Shown here in pieces: positions 1-6,073 of a stretch of DNA of 7,836 nt (its first letter is position 1; each line of letters opens with the position of its first letter). The stretch is from an uncultured Eubacteriales bacterium (GTDB lineage Bacteria; Bacillota; Clostridia; Lachnospirales; Lachnospiraceae): positions 1-7,836 of the forward strand of contig ONWK01000245.1 in the NCBI GenBank assembly GCA_900321505.1. Reading direction: 5' to 3'. The position numbers and the translations under genes are program-made. The notes under the pieces were generated by a model. It was not told the origin of the DNA and searched no databases. It saw only the letters and a program-made list of their open reading frames with translations.

Positions 1-311
1 CTTACAAACCCGCCTTTTGAGAAGACAACATCAGGCTGCAGCTTTTTGATAAGCTTTTTGGATTGCCGGAATCCCTTGAGGACTCTGAAGGGATCGGAAA
101 AATTCTTCATGCTGAAATATCTGCGAAGTTTTCCCGAGGATATCCCGTAGTAAGGAATACCTTCAGCCTCGATCAGCTTTTTTTCGATCCCGTCATATGT
201 ACCTATGTAATATATTTCATAGCCCATTTCCTTTAATCTTGGGAGCATGGCGATGTTAGGTGTAACATGTCCGGCAGTACCTCCGCCGGTCAGAACGATC
301 TTCTTGGCCAT
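1..311 (-). CDS. murG: MurG, lipid II synthase glycosyltransferase (N-terminal part, cut by window edge)
   Basis: UDP-N-acetylglucosamine--N-acetylmuramyl-(pentapeptide) pyrophosphoryl-undecaprenol GlcNAc transferase. It adds GlcNAc to lipid I on the inner face of the cytoplasmic membrane, making lipid II for peptidoglycan. Reading the minus strand from the ATG at 311 gives 103 codons with no stop before the window edge. Residues 9-15 are the glycine-rich GGGTAGH loop of the N-terminal Rossmann domain, followed by VTPNIA. Residues 60-65 (GKLRRY) and 98-103 (SKGGFV) match the conserved GKLRRY and G-G-(Y/F)-V segments of MurG. An AGAGAGGAT ribosome binding site lies about 11 bases upstream. The C-terminal UDP-GlcNAc-binding domain is outside the window. 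It is transcribed divergently from pgi. Identification is firm; whether it is the genome's only murG copy cannot be told from here. Confidence 0.93.
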   Translation of the reverse strand, partial: MAKKIVLTGGGTAGHVTPNIAMLPRLKEMGYEIYYIGTYDGIEKKLIEAEGIPYYGISSGKLRRYFSMKNFSDPFRVLKGFRQSKKLIKKLQPDVVFSKGGFV

Positions 312-413
312 ATCAGCAGAAATCCTCTCTTTCCCGCTGCCGCATGCAGGGCCGGATACACAGGCTCCGCAGACATGCAGCACTGAATATATATCTATAT
401 CAATCCCATAGCC

Positions 414-442
414 ATTTTAGCACAGAAGATAAGAAAAAAAAA
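414..442 (-). promoter_or_regulatory. Possible murG promoter
   Basis: On the minus strand, a TAAAAT -10 element (414-419) is preceded by TGC (420-422), fitting an extended -10. Seventeen bases further upstream the -35 position falls in a poly-T run (437-442 in plus coordinates), which is a poor -35 match. The implied leader to the murG start is roughly 95-100 bases. It is the best candidate seen in the divergent region, but weak. Confidence 0.3.
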
Positions 443-453
443 GTAAGTATGGA

Positions 454-482
454 TTGAAAGCACAGGTGAAATCTGATATCAT
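454..482 (+). promoter_or_regulatory. Sigma-A type promoter of pgi with extended -10
   Basis: TTGAAA (454-459) and TATCAT (477-482) are separated by exactly 17 bases, and TGA immediately precedes the -10 (TGN motif of an extended -10). This is close to the housekeeping sigma consensus TTGACA-N17-TATAAT. Transcription would start near 488-490, leaving a leader of about 43 bases that contains the pgi ribosome binding site GGAGG (518-522). No operator-like palindrome is obvious over the promoter. Confidence 0.68.
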
Positions 483-531
483 GCTGTTTATGTATAAAAA
501 AAGATACCGAAATATTTGGAGGTAATAAAAC

Positions 532-1887
532 ATGGCACAGAAGATTTCATTTGATTTTTCGAACACTAAGTTCCTTGCTTCAGATCAGGATGTGGAAAAT
601 ATCAGGGAACGGGTAATCGCCGCAAAGAAAACACTGGTTGACCGTACAGGAGAAGGAAATGATTTCCTTGGCTGGATAGATCTTCCGATCAACTACGATA
701 AGGAAGAGTTTGCACGCATCAAGAAGGCTGCAGCCAAGATTCAGAGTGATTCCGATATACTGCTTGTGATCGGTATCGGCGGTTCATATCTCGGAGCACG
801 TGCAGCTATTGAAGCACTGCGCCATTCTTTCTATAACTGTGTTGATAAGTCTGTAAGAAAGACACCGGAGATCTATTACTGCGGAAATAACATTTCCAGT
901 ACCTATATCAGTGAGCTCTGTGATGTTATCGGTGACAGGAATTTCTCGGTAAATGTTATCTCCAAGTCAGGAACAACCACCGAGTGTTCCGTAGCTTTCC
1001 GTCTGTTCAAGCAGATGCTTGAAAAGAAGTACGGAAAGGCAGAGGCTGCAAAGCGTATCTATGCTACCACCGATAAGGCACGCGGAGCCCTGAAGACTCT
1101 TTCTGATTCCGAGGGCTATGAGACCTTCGTGGTTCCGGATGATATAGGAGGACGTTTCTCTGTACTTACCGCAGTAGGCCTTCTGCCCATCGCTGTTTCC
1201 GGAGCAGATCTGGACAAGCTGATGGAGGGCGCTGCAAACGGCCGTGCATACTGTCTTGAGAATGATTTCGACAATAACGATGCCATGAAATATGCCGCTG
1301 TCCGCAACGTGCTTCATGAAAAAGGGCTTGGCATGGAGATTCTCGGCAACTTTGAGCCTGCACTGCACTATGTAACAGAGTGGTGGAAGCAGCTTTACGG
1401 TGAGAGCGAAGGAAAAGACGGAAAGGGTATCTTCCCCGCAGGTGTTGATTTCACTACAGATCTTCATTCTCTGGGACAGTTTATCCAGGAAGGAACAAAG
1501 AATCATTTCGAGACCTTCATCAATGTTCTGAACCCGAAAAAGACCGTTACCATGGAGCTTGAGGAGACCGATCTGGACGGCCTGAACTATCTTGCAGGAA
1601 AGACTGTTGATTTCATCAATAAGTGTGCCATGAACGGAACCATCCTTGCACATGTGGACGGAGGAGTTCCCAATATCAGGATAGATATGGAAGCCATTGA
1701 TGAGCTTTCACTTGGAGAGCTGTTCTATATCTTTGAGTTCGCATGCGGCGTGAGCGGCTATGTACTTGGCGTAAATCCATTTAATCAGCCGGGTGTAGAG
1801 AGCTACAAGAAGAACATGTTCGCACTTCTCGGCCGTCCCGGTTACGAAGAGAAGACCGCAGAGCTGAAAGCCCGTCTTGAAAAGTAG
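532..1887 (+). CDS. pgi: Glucose-6-phosphate isomerase
   Basis: Cytoplasmic phosphoglucose isomerase interconverting glucose-6-phosphate and fructose-6-phosphate in glycolysis and gluconeogenesis. The 451-residue length fits the short Bacillus/Clostridium-type family (about 450) and not the roughly 550-residue enterobacterial form. Visible motifs: IGIGGSYLG at 80-88; the sugar-phosphate-binding SKSGTTTE at 144-151; PGI signature 1 at 203-216 (DDIGGRFSVLTAVG); and signature 2 around 409-426 (GYVLGVNPFNQPGVESYK). By comparison with the Bacillus enzyme, the expected catalytic residues are Glu291 (in GESEGK), His312 (in LHSLGQ) and Lys426. The ATG at 532 has GGAGG nine bases upstream. The gene has its own promoter and appears monocistronic, because a strong hairpin follows. 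No frameshift or missing motif is seen. Confidence 0.98.
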   Translation: MAQKISFDFSNTKFLASDQDVENIRERVIAAKKTLVDRTGEGNDFLGWIDLPINYDKEEFARIKKAAAKIQSDSDILLVIGIGGSYLGARAAIEALRHSFYNCVDKSVRKTPEIYYCGNNISSTYISELCDVIGDRNFSVNVISKSGTTTECSVAFRLFKQMLEKKYGKAEAAKRIYATTDKARGALKTLSDSEGYETFVVPDDIGGRFSVLTAVGLLPIAVSGADLDKLMEGAANGRAYCLENDFDNNDAMKYAAVRNVLHEKGLGMEILGNFEPALHYVTEWWKQLYGESEGKDGKGIFPAGVDFTTDLHSLGQFIQEGTKNHFETFINVLNPKKTVTMELEETDLDGLNYLAGKTVDFINKCAMNGTILAHVDGGVPNIRIDMEAIDELSLGELFYIFEFACGVSGYVLGVNPFNQPGVESYKKNMFALLGRPGYEEKTAELKARLEK

Positions 1888-1969
1888 TCAGATAAGGTAT
1901 CCGTATTCGATCCGGATGCATTGCCCGGGGTCGTCGGATGTGAATAGTAACCATTAAAAACATACATAT

Positions 1970-2006
1970 GGGAGAGGCGGGGATGATATACCTGCCTCTC
2001 CCCTTT
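1970..2006 (+). terminator. Strong hairpin after pgi, likely terminator or leader attenuator
   Basis: GGGAGAGGC (1970-1978) pairs perfectly with GCCTCTCCC (1994-2002). Two more G-C pairs and one G-U pair extend the stem inward to 12 pairs, with a loop of about 9 bases. The 3' tail is C-TTT-GC, so the U-tract is short. It lies 82 bases after the pgi stop and before the ribosome binding site of the next gene. It is best read as the pgi terminator. If the next gene is transcribed from between 1890 and 1969, the hairpin would instead sit in that gene's leader. Confidence 0.5.
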
Positions 2007-2025
2007 GCTCAGGTGAAACGGTCTG

Positions 2026-2033
2026 AAAGGGAG
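2026..2033 (+). promoter_or_regulatory. Ribosome binding site that supports a TTG start at 2040
   Basis: AAAGGGAG lies six bases before TTG (2040-2042). The upstream in-frame ATG at 1968 has only A/T-rich sequence before it (CATTAAAAACATACAT) and lies at the base of the hairpin stem. The Shine-Dalgarno match therefore favours the TTG. Confidence 0.62.
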
Positions 2034-2039
2034 AAACGA

Positions 2040-3188
2040 TTGGAAGAAAGAATTACCCTTATAGCACCCTGCCACTTCGGACTTGAAGCGGTACTTAAAA
2101 AGGAGATAACAGAGCTTGGTTATGATATAGAAAGCGTAGAGGACGGCCGTGTGGTTTACTCCGGTGATCTTATGGCGATCCCGCGCAGTAATATCCATAT
2201 CCGTACGGCGGAGAGGATCATGCTCAGCTGCGGTGAATTTACGGCTGCAACCTTTGACGAACTGTTTGAGGCTGTGAAGGCTGTCCCCTGGGAAAGATAT
2301 ATACCAAGAAACGGAAAATTCTGGGTCACAAAGGCCACCACCAACCGGAGCACGCTCTTCAGCGCATCGGCGATCCAGTCCATAGTAAAGAAGGCTATGG
2401 TGGACAGACTCAGAAAGACCTACCATGTAGAAACCTTTTCGGAAGACGGTGAGGAATATCCTGTCAGAGTATTTATCATGAAGGACAGAGTTACACTTGG
2501 CCTGGATACCTCCGGTGTATCACTCCATAAGCGGGGGTACAGGAAGCTGGTGGGTAAGGCGCCTATTTCCGAGACGCTTGCAGCGGCGCTGCTCATGCTT
2601 ACACCATGGAAGAGTGACAGGATATTGGTGGATCCTTTCTGCGGCAGCGGAACCTTCCCCATAGAAGCGGCCATGATAGGTGCAGGCATAGCTCCCGGTG
2701 TCAGCAGAAGCTTTACCGCAGAGAAGTGGAGAAAGCTTTTGTCGAAGGAAGACTGGGATGCTGCACGCACGGAGGCAAGGGAGCTTGAGAAGAGGGATAT
2801 CACCATGCAGCTCCAGGGCTATGACATAGACGGTGAAATGGTCCGGTGCGCAAGGGAAAATGCCAGAGCCGCGGGTGTGGAAAAATATATTCATTTTCAG
2901 GAACGGGATGTGGCGGCATTAAGACACCCCAAACCCTATGGTTTTCTGGTGACCAATCCGCCTTACGGGGAGAGACTTTCCGAAAGAGATGAGCTGATAA
3001 AGCTTTATCAGACCATAGGAGAGGTATATGAAAGACTGGACAAATGGTCCATGTTCCTTATCACCTCATTTGATGAAGCCGAAAAATATATCGGCCGGAA
3101 GGCGGACAAAAACCGGAAGATATATAACGGTATGATAAGATCATATTTTTATCAGTACATGGGACCTAAGCCTCCGCGCAGGTCCTGA
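2040..3188 (+). CDS. THUMP-domain class I SAM-dependent rRNA methyltransferase, RlmL/YpsC family
   Basis: Predicted 23S rRNA guanine-N2 methyltransferase (COG0116; the E. coli RlmL methyltransferase part modifies G2445, and B. subtilis YpsC is the close type). From the TTG at 2040 the protein is 382 residues, near the usual length for YpsC. It then begins EERITLIAPCHFGLE, which matches the family N-terminus. Order: N-terminal ferredoxin-like/THUMP region about 1-150, a conserved HKRGYRK stretch at 163-169, SAM-binding motif I DPFCGSGTFPIEAA at 198-211, and the catalytic TNPPYGERL at 305-313. The same frame is open from an ATG at 1968 (406 residues), but the extra 24 residues are encoded by the hairpin and have no ribosome binding site. 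A short hairpin with a T-rich tail follows. Family is certain; the exact target base is inferred. Confidence 0.92.
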   Translation: MEERITLIAPCHFGLEAVLKKEITELGYDIESVEDGRVVYSGDLMAIPRSNIHIRTAERIMLSCGEFTAATFDELFEAVKAVPWERYIPRNGKFWVTKATTNRSTLFSASAIQSIVKKAMVDRLRKTYHVETFSEDGEEYPVRVFIMKDRVTLGLDTSGVSLHKRGYRKLVGKAPISETLAAALLMLTPWKSDRILVDPFCGSGTFPIEAAMIGAGIAPGVSRSFTAEKWRKLLSKEDWDAARTEARELEKRDITMQLQGYDIDGEMVRCARENARAAGVEKYIHFQERDVAALRHPKPYGFLVTNPPYGERLSERDELIKLYQTIGEVYERLDKWSMFLITSFDEAEKYIGRKADKNRKIYNGMIRSYFYQYMGPKPPRRS

Positions 3189-3191
3189 GCA

Positions 3192-3224
3192 GATGTGGGG
3201 GGATTACACATCATTTTGTTTTTT
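3192..3224 (+). terminator. Probable weak rho-independent terminator after the RlmL/YpsC-like gene
   Basis: GATGTG (3192-3197) pairs with CACATC (3207-3212) around a nine-base loop rich in G. It is followed by ATTTTGTTTTTT. The stem has only six pairs, but the T-rich tail is good and the position, a few bases after the stop codon, is right. It would separate the methyltransferase from the downstream peptidase cluster, at least partly. I found no convincing promoter between it and the peptidase start, so readthrough is possible. Confidence 0.5.
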
Positions 3225-3241
3225 GGAACGGATCATAAATC

Positions 3242-4942
3242 ATGAAAAAATGGATCATCATTTTGATCCTTGCGGTGGTAACGGTGAGTCTGGTCTTCTT
3301 TTTTGCTGACCGGCCGCAGGGAAAGATAGAGAAGACGGAACGTTTTCAGGACAGCGTTGAGGAATTCAGGTCAAGAACCGTTGAAGAGGCCAGGGAGGGC
3401 GGCATTGATGTATTGCTGAACGGCCAGAGCCTCAAGAATTTCAGCTACGATATAAGGCTGGATGATAAGATGAAGCTTCTTTGCCCGGAACGTTTTCTGG
3501 AGGATATCCTGGGATGTTCGGTACTCAGGTATCCGAACGGTGATGCCCGGATAGAGCGGGGACAAACGGAGATACTGCTCTACGGTGAAAGCGTCAATGG
3601 CAGGATAGACGGTCAAAATGCGGAATTCTCGACGGCATATTATTATGATAATGCAAGGGGCTCGCTGTATCTTCCGATGGAGGATATTCTTTCAGCCATG
3701 GGTTATCAGACTAAATTCTCCTATGTTGAAAAAAGGGTTGAGGTTCAGGAGCTGGTTGCTTCCAACCCCCTTCCAGAACGTTATGACATGCGCGAGAAGG
3801 GCAGAGTAACACCGGTACGCGACCAGGGACAGTTCGGAACCTGCTGGGCCTTCGCATCTCTGGGCGCCCTTGAAACAACACTTATGCCCTATGAAGAGGA
3901 TATTTATTCCACCGATCATATGGCCATGAACAACAGCTACAAGCTTGCGCTTACAAAGGGCGGAGAGCATACCATGAGTATCGCATATCTTGCGGCATGG
4001 CAGGGGCCGGTCTATGAAGAGGACGATCCCTATGGCGACGGACAGACCGACAGCAGCCTTACGGCAGTAAAACATCTTGAGGAAGCCATAGTTATAAGCG
4101 GGAGAGATGATGAAATTCTTAAAAGCGCCATCTACAGATATGGCGGAGTTGAGACATCATTGTATCTGGAAATGGAATATTTAAGCCACGAGTCCCCGTA
4201 TTATAACGAGGATACATCATCCTACTACTATAACGGTGATCATACTTCAAATCATGATGTGGTGGTAGTTGGGTGGGATGATAACTATCCGAAGGAAAAG
4301 TTTTCCATAGAACCCGCCGTAAACGGAGCATATATCTGCAAAAACAGCTGGGGAGAGGAGTTCGGCGATAAGGGTTATTTCTATGTATCATATGCCGATG
4401 TGAATCTCTGCAGCCAGTCCATAGTATATACGAGACTGGGAGAACCGGATAATTTTGACCATATCTATCAGTCGGACCTGCTTGGCTGGGTCGGACAGCT
4501 TGGCTTCAGTCGCTCGGACGCCTTCTTTGCCAACTGCTATACCGCTGAACGCGATGAAAGTCTTGCAGGCATATCATTTTATGCTACCGGGCCGGAGACA
4601 ACATTTTCCGTATATTATGCGAAGGATGCCACGACCACAGACGGTCTGAACGACAGGGAGCTGCTGGTTTCGGGAGAAACAAGATATGCAGGCTATTATA
4701 CGGTGCATATACCGGATCCCCCCGAGCTTACGAAGGGGCAGAAATATGCCGTCGTAATAGAGGTAAACACTAAGGGCTCGAGACGTCCCATAGCTGTGGA
4801 ATATGCCGCGGATGAGCGTTCGGAGCTGGCGGATATCTCCGATGGAGAAGGCTATGTAAGCCTTTACGGTAAGGTTTGGAACAGGACAGAGGAAAAGGAA
4901 AAATGTAACGTATGCCTTAAGGTATTTACGAATGACAGGTAG
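3242..4942 (+). CDS. Exported papain-family (C1) cysteine peptidase with stalk-like and lectin-like domains
   Basis: Predicted secreted or membrane-anchored cysteine protease of 566 residues. Residues 1-22 are a short basic start (MKK) plus a hydrophobic segment, a signal peptide or N-terminal anchor; no clear AxA cleavage site is visible. Residues about 55-170 resemble the copper-amine-oxidase-N-like stalk domain of Clostridia (LLNGQ, then LYLPMEDILSAMGY). The C1 catalytic domain spans about 177-398: oxyanion Gln195 and nucleophile Cys201 in DQGQFGTCWAF, His338 in NHDVVVVGWDD, and Asn368 in KNSWGEEFGDKGYFYVSY. The triad and its spacing are intact. Residues about 405-565 match the lectin-like domain that follows bacterial C1 peptidases (FANCYTA, LAGISFYAT, AGYYTVHI). 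No typical papain propeptide is seen; the stalk-like domain occupies its place. The ribosome binding site is weak (GGA-type). The stop lies 13 bases before the diphosphatase start, suggesting co-transcription. Substrate unknown. Confidence 0.9.
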   Translation: MKKWIIILILAVVTVSLVFFFADRPQGKIEKTERFQDSVEEFRSRTVEEAREGGIDVLLNGQSLKNFSYDIRLDDKMKLLCPERFLEDILGCSVLRYPNGDARIERGQTEILLYGESVNGRIDGQNAEFSTAYYYDNARGSLYLPMEDILSAMGYQTKFSYVEKRVEVQELVASNPLPERYDMREKGRVTPVRDQGQFGTCWAFASLGALETTLMPYEEDIYSTDHMAMNNSYKLALTKGGEHTMSIAYLAAWQGPVYEEDDPYGDGQTDSSLTAVKHLEEAIVISGRDDEILKSAIYRYGGVETSLYLEMEYLSHESPYYNEDTSSYYYNGDHTSNHDVVVVGWDDNYPKEKFSIEPAVNGAYICKNSWGEEFGDKGYFYVSYADVNLCSQSIVYTRLGEPDNFDHIYQSDLLGWVGQLGFSRSDAFFANCYTAERDESLAGISFYATGPETTFSVYYAKDATTTDGLNDRELLVSGETRYAGYYTVHIPDPPELTKGQKYAVVIEVNTKGSRRPIAVEYAADERSELADISDGEGYVSLYGKVWNRTEEKEKCNVCLKVFTNDR

Positions 4943-4948
4943 AAAGGA
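4943..4948 (+). promoter_or_regulatory. Ribosome binding site fixing the diphosphatase start at 4956
   Basis: AAAGGA ends seven bases before the ATG at 4956 and begins directly after the peptidase stop codon. The upstream in-frame ATG at 4932 lies inside the peptidase gene. It would add eight residues not found at the start of this family, which normally begins directly with the (I/L)-hydrophobic-ATxNxxK strand. Confidence 0.75.
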
Positions 4949-4955
4949 TGAGGTA

Positions 4956-5546
4956 ATGAAGCTTATCTTTGCAACAGGAAATGAGAATAAAATGCGGGAG
5001 ATACGTCAGATCTTCGGAAGCTTCGGATATGAGATCATGTCCATGAAGGAAGCAGGGATATCACTGGATATCGTTGAGGACGGAACCTCATTTCAGGAAA
5101 ATGCCCTGATCAAGGCCCGGGCGGTTCATGAGGCATCGGGAGCGCTGGTGCTTGCGGATGATTCAGGTCTTGAGATCGATGCGCTGGGCAAGGAGCCCGG
5201 TATCTATTCCGCGCGTTATATGGGAGAGGATACATCCTATGACATAAAAAATGCCAACCTTATCGAAAGGGTTAAGGATGTTCCGGAGGACCGCAGAGGA
5301 GCACGCTTTATCTGCGCGGTTGCCGCTGTTCTGCCGGATGGCAGAAGCCTTGTTCAGACCGGAGTGATGGAGGGACGCGTGGCCTATGCGCCGGCAGGGG
5401 AGAACGGTTTCGGATATGATCCCATCTTCTTCCTTCCGCAGTACGGAAAGACATCGGCTGAAATATCTCCTGAGCAGAAGAATGCCATCAGTCACAGAGG
5501 ACAGGCTCTCCGTATGATGAAAATGGCATTGGAGGCTATGCTATGA
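4956..5546 (+). CDS. rdgB: XTP/dITP diphosphatase (non-canonical purine NTP pyrophosphatase, HAM1/RdgB family)
   Basis: House-cleaning enzyme hydrolysing XTP, ITP and dITP to the monophosphates and pyrophosphate, keeping deaminated purines out of DNA and RNA; cytoplasmic. From the ATG at 4956 it has 196 residues, typical for the family. Motifs: the N-terminal substrate loop ATGNENKMRE at 6-15; FQENALIKA at 46-54; the catalytic segment LADDSGLEIDAL at 66-77, where Asp69 corresponds to the general base of E. coli RdgB; base-recognition FGYDPIF at 152-158; and SHRG at 179-182. All key residues are present. It follows the peptidase by 13 bases and overlaps the phosphoesterase by four bases (ATGA). 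The rdgB-yfcE pairing is a recurrent arrangement in Clostridia, so the protease upstream is the unusual neighbour. Confidence 0.97.
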   Translation: MKLIFATGNENKMREIRQIFGSFGYEIMSMKEAGISLDIVEDGTSFQENALIKARAVHEASGALVLADDSGLEIDALGKEPGIYSARYMGEDTSYDIKNANLIERVKDVPEDRRGARFICAVAAVLPDGRSLVQTGVMEGRVAYAPAGENGFGYDPIFFLPQYGKTSAEISPEQKNAISHRGQALRMMKMALEAML

Positions 5547-6034
5547 ATCCGAAAAAGATCCTGGTGATGAGTGATTCACACGGGTCGGTTTCATATGCGC
5601 TGAAGGCTCTGGAAAGGGAAAAGCCCATAGATCTTCTGGTGCATCTGGGAGATGTTCAGGGAAATGACCAGAAGCTTCAGCAGGAGGCGGGCTGCCCCTG
5701 TTACTTTGTCCGGGGCAACTGTGATTATGATGATAATCTGCCGACCTTTACGGTGTTTCAGATCGGAAACCATAAGGTATATGCGGCTCACGGACACAGG
5801 TATCATGTGGATTACGGAACAGAATATCTGGAACAGTCGGCGCTGCAGTATGGCTGCGACATTGTCATGTACGGTCATACCCATGTACCGGATCTGAGGG
5901 AGAAGGAGAAGATAACCGTCCTCAATCCGGGCAGTATCACACATCCGCGTCAGACCGATCCGGCAAGGACCTATGTGATCATGACTCATGATCCGAAGAC
6001 GGGCAGGATCGATTATGAGCTGAAGAAGATATAA
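5543..6034 (+). CDS. YfcE/MJ0936-family metallophosphoesterase
   Basis: Small (163 residues) calcineurin-like phosphodiesterase, dimetal-dependent and predicted cytoplasmic. All metal-binding motifs are visible in order: DSHGS at 11-15, GDVQGN at 36-41, GNCD at 58-61, AHGH at 82-85 and GHTH at 111-114, followed by NPGS at 128-131, typical of this subfamily. The ATG overlaps the end of the diphosphatase gene (ATGA at 5543-5546), and GGAGG lies seven bases upstream inside that gene, so translation is probably coupled. The natural substrate of this subfamily is not settled: E. coli YfcE acts on artificial phosphodiesters in vitro. Location beside the diphosphatase suggests, but does not prove, a nucleotide-related role. 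Confidence 0.93.
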   Translation: MNPKKILVMSDSHGSVSYALKALEREKPIDLLVHLGDVQGNDQKLQQEAGCPCYFVRGNCDYDDNLPTFTVFQIGNHKVYAAHGHRYHVDYGTEYLEQSALQYGCDIVMYGHTHVPDLREKEKITVLNPGSITHPRQTDPARTYVIMTHDPKTGRIDYELKKI

Positions 6035-6073
6035 TTCATAGTTACAGCAAAATATCAAAGAAATGAGGAACAA

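Noticed and set aside
336..381. Possible regulatory stem (GCTGC 336-340 with GCAGC 377-381) in the murG leader
   Set aside because: Only five pairs with a long loop and no supporting inner pairs. A riboswitch or attenuator cannot be supported.
967..1653. Long open frame of 228 codons on the minus strand inside pgi
   Set aside because: It is wholly antisense to a strongly conserved gene, has no recognisable motif, and is explained by codon bias of the plus-strand gene.
1842..2426. Minus-strand open frame of 194 codons across the pgi end and the methyltransferase start
   Set aside because: It overlaps two real genes and the hairpin, and its translation resembles no known protein.
4932..4958. 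ATG at 4932 as the start of the diphosphatase
   Set aside because: It lies inside the peptidase gene. The ATG at 4956 has a good ribosome binding site and gives the canonical N-terminus.
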